From contig JAFTGG010000166.1 of assembly GCA_017458025.1 (NCBI GenBank), positions 1-12,704 of the forward strand: DNA of 12,704 bases, in the 5' to 3' direction. Each line of letters starts with the position of its first letter. Within the stretch, counting starts at the first letter, position 1. A program made the position numbers and the translations under genes. Origin of the DNA: Oscillospiraceae bacterium (GTDB taxonomy: Bacteria; Bacillota; Clostridia; Oscillospirales; Oscillospiraceae). The notes beneath the pieces are model-generated. The model had not been told where the DNA came from, made no database searches, and saw only the letters and a program-made list of their open reading frames with translations. Below, one piece after another: positions 7,860-12,704 of the stretch.

Positions 7860-8791
7860 CCTTCCGGGCCGCCGGATAATCCCGCGTAAAATTCTGCCGT
7901 GACGTCGATGAACGCGCGGGCGATGGGCCGCAGGTAACTGCTCGACTTGTAGACGGCGCAGAGCGGGTGCGTCATATCCGGCGTATCAAAGTCGAAGAAC
8001 GCCAGCTCGCCGCCCGGCGCGGAGCGTACGCCCGTTTCGTTGAGGAAGCAAAAGCCGTAATCCCGCGCGGCGAGACCCAGCGCGGTCGCCGCGTTGGTGC
8101 CGTAGGTGACGCGCCTCAGCGCGACCTGCTCCTTGTCGAGGAAGTTTCGTACACGGGTTGAGAGGAACGTGCCGGGACGCATGAGCACGACGCGTTCGTT
8201 TTCCAACGCGTGGAGGTCGATGGGCTCGCCGCGCTCCTGCGCCGCGAGAAACGCCTGCGTGACCGGATTGCGGCGGTTGCCCGCGAGTAAAATGCGCTCG
8301 TGCATGATGGTTTCCACCGTGATCCCCTCCGGCGTGTCGAGGCTGGTGTTCATCACCGCGAGGTCGGCGCGCTCGTCGAGCACAAGGCCGTACAGCTCAT
8401 TGGTGGGGTATTCCATCACGTCGAGCCGCACCTGCGGATACTGCGCGGCGTACGCCGGCAGAATATCGGGCAGCAGCACGCCCGCGCGCCAACTGGAGAG
8501 CGCGAGCCGCAGCGTCTGCTCGCGGTCGCGGGAGAGCTCCGCAAAGTCGCTGAGCAGCTTTTGATCGAGCCGCTTGCCGCTTTCGAGGTAATTGACGTAC
8601 ACGCGCCCCGCTTCGGTCAGCCGCAGCGGCGTTTGCGAGCGGTCGAGCAGCTGAACGCCGAACTCCTTTTCGAGCCGAAGGACGTGCTGGCTCAAATACG
8701 GCTGCGAGACATAGAGCTTTTCCGCCGCCTTGGAAAAGCTGCCCTCCGCGGCGACGGTGAGAAAGTATTCCGGACTTTTGTTGTAGCGCAT
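7832..8791 (-). CDS. LysR-type transcriptional regulator
   Basis: A 319-residue regulator. The N-terminal winged helix-turn-helix (about residues 3-62) contains FLTVAAEGSFSKAAEKLYVS, QPYLSQHVLRLEKEFGVQLL and the wing RSQTPLRLTEAG. After a linker helix comes the effector-binding domain (about 90-300), for example LRLALSSWRAGVLLPDILPA. RBS AAGGGG lies 7 nt upstream of the start. Transcribed divergently from the dehydrogenase operon across a 129-nt AT-rich gap, the standard layout for a LysR protein controlling the neighbouring operon and itself. The inducer is probably the operon's substrate or an intermediate (inference). Its 3' end overlaps the terminator of the convergent peptide gene. Confidence 0.94.
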   Translation of the reverse strand: MRYNKSPEYFLTVAAEGSFSKAAEKLYVSQPYLSQHVLRLEKEFGVQLLDRSQTPLRLTEAGRVYVNYLESGKRLDQKLLSDFAELSRDREQTLRLALSSWRAGVLLPDILPAYAAQYPQVRLDVMEYPTNELYGLVLDERADLAVMNTSLDTPEGITVETIMHERILLAGNRRNPVTQAFLAAQERGEPIDLHALENERVVLMRPGTFLSTRVRNFLDKEQVALRRVTYGTNAATALGLAARDYGFCFLNETGVRSAPGGELAFFDFDTPDMTHPLCAVYKSSSYLRPIARAFIDVTAEFYAGLSGGPEGKEPPIDPQ

Positions 8792-8813
8792 TGCTTCACC
8801 CCTTCGTCTTTAT

Positions 8814-8839
8814 ATTATAATAGTTTTGTTATAAGTCAA
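8814..8839 (-). promoter_or_regulatory. Probable lysR promoter
   Basis: On the minus strand, TTGACT (8839-8834) precedes TATAAT (8819-8814). The spacing is only 14 nt, so the true -10 may be the shifted TAATAT (8817-8812, spacer 16). The region is strikingly AT-rich. Two TTATAA words (8815-8820 and 8829-8834), 8 nt apart, overlie this promoter and could form part of an autoregulatory site. Confidence 0.45.
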
Positions 8840-8854
8840 GTCGCTTTTTCGTCT

Positions 8855-8883
8855 TTGACAGCACGCGGGCGTTGTCGTAAGAT
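8855..8883 (+). promoter_or_regulatory. Promoter of the dehydrogenase-FAH-SDR operon
   Basis: TTGACA (8855-8860), 17-nt spacer, TAAGAT (8878-8883; four of six). A perfect -35 and weaker -10 fit an activator-assisted promoter. The lysR -35 (8834-8839) points away, only 15 nt to the left, so a LysR tetramer bound between them could contact both polymerases. No unambiguous T-N11-A operator can be assigned. Confidence 0.6.
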
Positions 8884-8920
8884 GATAGCAATAAATCAAA
8901 TGGGCGACAGGGAGGGGCGC

Positions 8921-9961
8921 ATGATGCATTTTACGGTTTCGTATTTAAAGGATTATTGCCAAAAGCTTATGACCGCGCGCGGCATCGACGCGGACTGCGC
9001 GGAGACGGTCGCAGACATGCTGCTTGACGCGGAGCTGACGGGCGTCAGCACCCACGGCGTCAGCCGCCTTGCGATCTATCTGGAGCGTGTCGATAGGGGG
9101 CTGGTGTCCAAACGCAATGACGCGAGGATCGTGCGCGAAAGCCCGTCCGCCGTAGCGATTGACGCGGGGAACAGCCTCGGCGCGGTGGGCGCGAAGTTTG
9201 CTATGGAGACCTGCATTCGCAAGGCGCGTGAGACGGGCTGCTGCTTCGCGACGGTCAAAAATTCCAACCATTTCGGCGCGGCGGCGTACTACACGCGCAT
9301 GGCGGCGAAAGAGGGTATGATCGGCTTCTGCTGTACGAATCTGACAGCGAAGATCGCGCCCCACGGCGCGGCGGAGCCGTTTATGGGCACCGATCCGATC
9401 TCGGTCGCCGTGCCGTCCGCGGGCGCGAGCGTCGTGCTGGACATGACGCCGTCGGTCGTGGCGCTGGGCAAGCTGATTCTGGCGCAGAAGCTGGGCAAGG
9501 AGATCCCGCTTGGCTGGGCGCTGGACAAGGAGGGCAAGCCGACCACCGATCCCGCCGCGGGACGCGCGGGCTCGCTGATCCCTATCGGCGGCCCGAAGGG
9601 CAGCGGCATGGCGCTGATCGTCGAGGTGCTCTCCGGTATCCTCTCCGGCGCGGGTACGGCGACGCATCTGCATGACCTGTATGAGTTCGACGCGCCGCAG
9701 GGCGTGGGGCATTTTCTCGGCACCATCGACGTGTCGAAGTTCCTCGACGAAGACGCGTTCCGCGCGGGCGTGTCCGCGATGGCGGGCGAGATCAAGGAGC
9801 TCAGGCGCGCCGAGGGCGTGGACGAAGTGCTGCTCCCGGGCGAGCGCAGCGCGCGGAGCGCGGCAAAGAAAGCGATCGACGGCGTCGACGTGGCGGAGGC
9901 GGTCTGCAAAGAGCTGGCCGACATGGGCGAGCCGTATGGCATGAAATTAAAGGAGGCGTAA
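8921..9961 (+). CDS. Malate/L-lactate dehydrogenase (LDH2)-family NAD(P)-dependent oxidoreductase
   Basis: A 346-residue protein of the LDH2/MDG2 family, which interconverts 2-hydroxy and 2-oxo acids (malate, L-lactate, sulfolactate, ureidoglycolate, 2,3-diketo-L-gulonate). Motifs: THGVSRLAIY (44-53) with His45 and Arg49, NSNHFGAAAYY (114-124) with His117, GTDPISVAVP (156-165), and GGPKGSGMAL (223-232) near the cofactor. Variations from the family norm are PHGAAEPF where PxGG is common and DMTPS for DMATS, perhaps reflecting substrate. First gene of the operon. Starts at 8921 and 8924 (ATGATG) are both compatible with GGAGG at 8911-8915; the longer is given. A much longer open frame extends back antisense through lysR and is not coding. 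The exact substrate is unknown. Confidence 0.9.
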   Translation: MMHFTVSYLKDYCQKLMTARGIDADCAETVADMLLDAELTGVSTHGVSRLAIYLERVDRGLVSKRNDARIVRESPSAVAIDAGNSLGAVGAKFAMETCIRKARETGCCFATVKNSNHFGAAAYYTRMAAKEGMIGFCCTNLTAKIAPHGAAEPFMGTDPISVAVPSAGASVVLDMTPSVVALGKLILAQKLGKEIPLGWALDKEGKPTTDPAAGRAGSLIPIGGPKGSGMALIVEVLSGILSGAGTATHLHDLYEFDAPQGVGHFLGTIDVSKFLDEDAFRAGVSAMAGEIKELRRAEGVDEVLLPGERSARSAAKKAIDGVDVAEAVCKELADMGEPYGMKLKEA

Positions 9962-9964
9962 GTT

Positions 9965-10903
9965 ATGGCAAAGATCGTTGTAACGGAGCAGATCGACCCC
10001 GTGGGCATCGCGCTGCTCAAGGCGGCGGGACACGAGGTCGCGGAGCTGGATATGAAGGGCGGCATTGCCGTCGATCCGGCAAGCGTAAAGGACGCGGACG
10101 CGCTGCTGGTGCGCATCGTGGAGGTGACGAAGGAGCTGATCGGCAGATGCCCGAACCTGAAGCTCATTTCCAAGCACGGCGTCGGCATAGACAACATCGA
10201 CATGGACGCGGCGAAGGCGAAGGGCGTCGCCGTGACCATCGCGCCGGGCGCGAACAGCACCTCTGTCGCGGAGCACGCGTTCGCGATGCTCATCGCGCTC
10301 GCGAAGAACCTGCCGACGGTCTGCGCCAAGTACCGCGAGATCGGCTTCGGCGCGAAGAACTGCGCCCCGGGCATCGAGATCACGGGCAAGACGCTCGGCG
10401 TTATCGGCTGCGGGCGCATCGGCAGCCGCATCGCCAAGATGGCGCGCGGCGGCTTTGACATGAAGGTGCTGGCTTACGACCCGTATATCGCCGAAGCGCC
10501 CGAAGGCGTGGAGCTGGTCGCCGACCGCGACCGCGTGTTCGCGGAGTCAGACTTCGTAACGCTGCATTCGGTGCTGAACAAGGAGACGGAGGGCGGCGTC
10601 GGCGCGCGGGAGTTCGCGCTGATGAAGCGCGGCGCGATCTTCATCAACTGCGGCAGAGGTCCGCTGATTGACGAGCAGGCGCTGATCGACGCGCTGCAAA
10701 GCGGACATCTCGGCGGCGCGGGCCTAGACGTGACGGCGCAGGAGCCCTGCCCGCCGGAGAGCCCCTTGTTTGCCATGCCGAACGTGCTGCTGACGCCGCA
10801 CTACGCGCCCACGACCACGGAGGCGGCGGCTGCCGTGTCCCGCGTCGCGGCGCAGAATGTAATCGACTTTTTTGAAAACAAACCCATCGAGGGACTTTTA
10901 TAA
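9965..10903 (+). CDS. D-isomer-specific 2-hydroxyacid dehydrogenase (SerA-like)
   Basis: A 312-residue NAD-dependent dehydrogenase. The Rossmann motif is GVIGCGRIGSRIA with G148, G150 and G153, and acidic D172 in LAYDPY, which favours NAD over NADP. The catalytic set is complete: Arg231 (NCGRG), Glu260 (AQEPCPP) and His279 (LTPHYAP). The substrate-side segment KHGVGIDNID (70-79) matches the phosphoglycerate-dehydrogenase-like branch, but the C-terminal ACT regulatory domain of SerA is absent, so serine biosynthesis is not implied. RBS AGGAGG at 9951-9956 gives 8-nt spacing, and the gene starts 3 nt after the LDH2 stop. It probably reduces a 2-oxo acid or oxidises a 2-hydroxy acid of opposite configuration to its LDH2 neighbour (inference). 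Similar length to the SlcC-type enzyme. Confidence 0.92.
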   Translation: MAKIVVTEQIDPVGIALLKAAGHEVAELDMKGGIAVDPASVKDADALLVRIVEVTKELIGRCPNLKLISKHGVGIDNIDMDAAKAKGVAVTIAPGANSTSVAEHAFAMLIALAKNLPTVCAKYREIGFGAKNCAPGIEITGKTLGVIGCGRIGSRIAKMARGGFDMKVLAYDPYIAEAPEGVELVADRDRVFAESDFVTLHSVLNKETEGGVGAREFALMKRGAIFINCGRGPLIDEQALIDALQSGHLGGAGLDVTAQEPCPPESPLFAMPNVLLTPHYAPTTTEAAAAVSRVAAQNVIDFFENKPIEGLL

Positions 10904-10915
10904 GGAGGCGGAACG

Positions 10916-11842
10916 ATGAGACTCGCAACCATCAAGCTGGACGGCGCGGAGATCGCCGGCATCGTCACGGAGCGGGGCGTGACGCCCATCAAGGCGCTCA
11001 ACGCCGCCAAGGGCGCCGCGTGGGAGGAGACCATGTTCGCGCTCATTGAAACGGGGCAGCTCAAAGAACTGACCGGCTGGTACAATGACGGCGGCAGGGC
11101 GGAGCTCGCGAATATCCCCGGCGCCGTGCCGTATGACAAGGTCGTTTACGCGCCGCTGTACCGCAATCCGAAGCGCATCTTCGGCATCGGTCTCAACTAC
11201 GTCGATCACGCGGGCGACATCGGCGACGCCGCGCCGCAGGGCTTCCCCGGCAGCTTCTTCAAGATGGCGGACACGCTCATCGGCGAGGGTGACGAGATCC
11301 GTCTTCCCGCGCTCAAGGAGGCGCAGAAGACCACCGCGGAGGCGGAGCTGGGCGTCATTCTCGGCAAGCGGTGCCGCGACGTGTCCGAAGACAATTGGCT
11401 CGACGCGGTGGCGGGCTATACCACGATCCTCGATATGACGGAGGAGTCCATTTTAAAGGGCAATGACTTTGTCAAGGGCAACCCGCGTTATCTGACCATT
11501 GTGAAAAACTTCCCGACATTTTTCTCCTTCGGCCCGCAGCTCGTCACGCCCGACGAGGTGCCCGACGTGCTGAAGCTCGAAGTCCAGAGCGTCCGCAACG
11601 GCGAGGTCTACGCGAAGAACGTGGTCGCCAACATGACGCACCGCCCCGCGCGGCTCGTCTCGCTGCATTCGAGTATTCAGGGCTGGTATGCCGGCGACGT
11701 GCTCTCCACCGGCACGCCCCGCGCGTTCGGGCTCGCCGACGGGGACGTGGCGGAATGCCGCATCGTGGGGCCGGACGGCTTCGCGATGGAGCCGCTCAAG
11801 AACCCCGTCGTCGATTTGAAGAAGCACCCTGAAAAGGCATAA
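10916..11842 (+). CDS. Fumarylacetoacetate hydrolase (FAH)-family hydrolase/decarboxylase
   Basis: A 308-residue protein with a C-terminal FAH catalytic domain and an N-terminal cap (about 1-75). FGIGLNYVDHAGD (89-101) supplies His98 and, in place of the usual Glu, Asp101. Metal ligands are Glu142 and Glu144 (AEAELGVILG) and Asp173 (TILDMTEES). The region ending SFGPQLVTPDEV and the STGTPRAFG loop near the C-terminus are also typical. Family members cleave acylpyruvates or 2,4-diketo acids, hydrate dienoates, or decarboxylate oxaloacetate, using Mg2+ or Mn2+. RBS AGGAGG at 10903-10908, 12 nt after the previous stop. Beside an SDR and two hydroxyacid dehydrogenases, cleavage of a 2,4-diketo-3-deoxy sugar acid into pyruvate and a hydroxy acid is an attractive role (inference). 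Confidence 0.9.
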   Translation: MRLATIKLDGAEIAGIVTERGVTPIKALNAAKGAAWEETMFALIETGQLKELTGWYNDGGRAELANIPGAVPYDKVVYAPLYRNPKRIFGIGLNYVDHAGDIGDAAPQGFPGSFFKMADTLIGEGDEIRLPALKEAQKTTAEAELGVILGKRCRDVSEDNWLDAVAGYTTILDMTEESILKGNDFVKGNPRYLTIVKNFPTFFSFGPQLVTPDEVPDVLKLEVQSVRNGEVYAKNVVANMTHRPARLVSLHSSIQGWYAGDVLSTGTPRAFGLADGDVAECRIVGPDGFAMEPLKNPVVDLKKHPEKA

Positions 11843-11854
11843 GGAGGATTGATC

Positions 11855-12643
11855 ATGGATTTGGGTTTAAAGGACAAAAGCTGCCTCGTGCTGGCGTCCA
11901 GCAGCGGGCTCGGCAAGGCGATGGCGACCTCGCTCGCCCGCGAGGGCGCAAGGGTGACGCTGTTCAGCCACAACGAGGACAAGCTTCGCGCCGCACAGGC
12001 GGACATCGAGGCAAAGACCGGCAGCAAGCCGAACTACTTTGCCGGCAGCGTGACGGACGCAGACGATATCATTGCCGCCGTGCGCTCCGCGCGCGACTTC
12101 GGCGGCCCCGTCTGGGCGCTCGTCAACAACTCCGGCGGCCCGAAGCCCGGCACGTTCGACGCGTTCGACGACGCGGCGTGGCAGGGCGCGTACGAGCTGT
12201 GCCTGCTGAGCTATATCCGCGCCATTCGCGCGGTGCTGCCGGATATGCGCGCGAACGGCGGCGGGCGTATTTTGAACTCCACCTCGTCGTCGGTCAAAGC
12301 GGTGCTCGACAACCTGCTGCTCTCCAATACGTTCCGCATGGGCGTGATGGGCCTTTCCAAGACGCTCTCGCAGGAGCTGGGCAAGGACAATATCCTCGTC
12401 AACGTCATCGCGCCGGGCCGTATCGGCACCGAGCGGATCGACCAGCTCGACGCCGTCCGCGCCGAGAAAGCGGGCAAGACCGTGGAGGAGATACAGAAGG
12501 CGTCGTTCGCGACGATTCCGCTGGGGCGCTACGGCAAGCCCGAGGAGTACGGCGACCTCGCCGCGTTTCTTTGCGCGCCGAGCAACACGTTTATCACCGG
12601 CCAGACGGTTCTTGTCGACGGCGGTATGGTCAAGGCGTTTTAG
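11855..12643 (+). CDS. Atypical short-chain dehydrogenase/reductase lacking the YxxxK catalytic pair
   Basis: A 262-residue Rossmann protein of the SDR superfamily. The glycine motif is ASSSGLG (14-20) instead of TGxxxGIG, and the NNAG motif is NNSGGP (91-96). The strand with the usual catalytic Ser is LNSTSSSVK (140-148). The place of YxxSK is taken by LLLSN (154-158), so Tyr is Leu154 and Lys is Asn158. The APGRIGTERI loop (187-196) and the VLVDGGMVKAF end are typical. This matches the known 'BKR-like' SDR subgroup that departs from the catalytic tetrad. AGGAGG at 11842-11847 supports ATG 11855; a TTG at 11849 is too close. Last gene of the operon. It may still bind NAD(P) but use another mechanism, or act non-catalytically. 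Confidence 0.9.
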   Translation: MDLGLKDKSCLVLASSSGLGKAMATSLAREGARVTLFSHNEDKLRAAQADIEAKTGSKPNYFAGSVTDADDIIAAVRSARDFGGPVWALVNNSGGPKPGTFDAFDDAAWQGAYELCLLSYIRAIRAVLPDMRANGGGRILNSTSSSVKAVLDNLLLSNTFRMGVMGLSKTLSQELGKDNILVNVIAPGRIGTERIDQLDAVRAEKAGKTVEEIQKASFATIPLGRYGKPEEYGDLAAFLCAPSNTFITGQTVLVDGGMVKAF

Positions 12644-12690
12644 GCCTTGTTTGAAAAATGCCGACATGCCCAAACGGCGGGCCTTTTTCC
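12642..12690 (+). terminator. Probable intrinsic terminator of the dehydrogenase operon
   Basis: AGGCCTTGTTTG (12642-12653), starting in the TAG stop, can pair with CAAACGG (12671-12677) and GGCCT (12680-12684), leaving a 2-nt bulge, two G-U pairs and a 17-nt loop; T-run 12684-12688. A shorter competing stem is GCCC/GGGC (12668-12671 with 12679-12682). Imperfect, but the position and U-tract fit termination. Confidence 0.5.
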
Positions 12691-12704
12691 GCCATGCCGC
12701 GGCA

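Noticed and set aside
8300..8920. In-frame upstream extension of the LDH2-family gene through lysR
   Set aside because: It would be antisense to a well-supported regulator and span the divergent promoters; a good RBS at 8911-8917 marks the true start.

Overview
This is a GC-rich (roughly 60% or more), gene-dense stretch from what looks like an anaerobic Gram-positive of the Clostridia, most likely an Oscillospiraceae/Ruminococcaceae-type gut bacterium. The evidence is strong AGGAGG-type ribosome binding sites, a clostridial lipoprotein signal (MKK...LVAC followed by a Gly/Ser/Thr linker), a PTS-type phospho-beta-glucosidase and an Fe-S dehydratase. The organism assignment is inference. No phage, IS, CRISPR, tRNA or rRNA is visible.

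Layout. (1) 1-4083, plus strand: the 3' part of a GH1 6-phospho-beta-glucosidase, a U-poor hairpin, then an ABM-fold small protein and a Cof-type HAD phosphatase that overlap by ATGA, then an IlvD/Edd-family dehydratase. (2) 4125-7604, plus strand: a TAXI-type TRAP transporter unit with its own promoter: lipoprotein solute receptor, a 15-bp hairpin in the gap, a fused small/large TRAP permease, a 59-residue two-helix membrane protein starting 3 nt after the permease stop, and a strong intrinsic terminator overlapping that stop codon. (3) 7651-7859, plus strand: a very short independent transcription unit with a near-consensus promoter, a good RBS, a 34-residue single-helix peptide and a terminator lying across the end of the convergent lysR gene. 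(4) 7832-12643: a LysR-type regulator (minus) divergent from a tight four-gene operon (plus): LDH2-family oxidoreductase, D-isomer 2-hydroxyacid dehydrogenase, FAH-family hydrolase/decarboxylase and an atypical SDR lacking the Tyr/Lys catalytic pair, ending in a probable terminator.

How it may work together. Regions 2-4 read as an uptake-and-catabolism locus for a hydroxy acid or sugar acid. One reading is import by the TAXI-TRAP system, dehydration by the IlvD-like enzyme to a 2-keto-3-deoxy acid, oxidation at C4, and FAH-type cleavage to pyruvate plus a 2-hydroxy acid that the two dehydrogenases oxidise. This parallels the known non-phosphorylating 'diketo-hydrolase' routes for L-rhamnose and L-fucose. 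A second reading is that the LDH2 and D-hydroxyacid enzymes form a two-step stereo-inverting pair, as ComC/SlcC do for sulfolactate. Neither substrate nor pathway can be settled from sequence alone. The SDR's missing catalytic residues argue against assigning it the C4 oxidation without testing.
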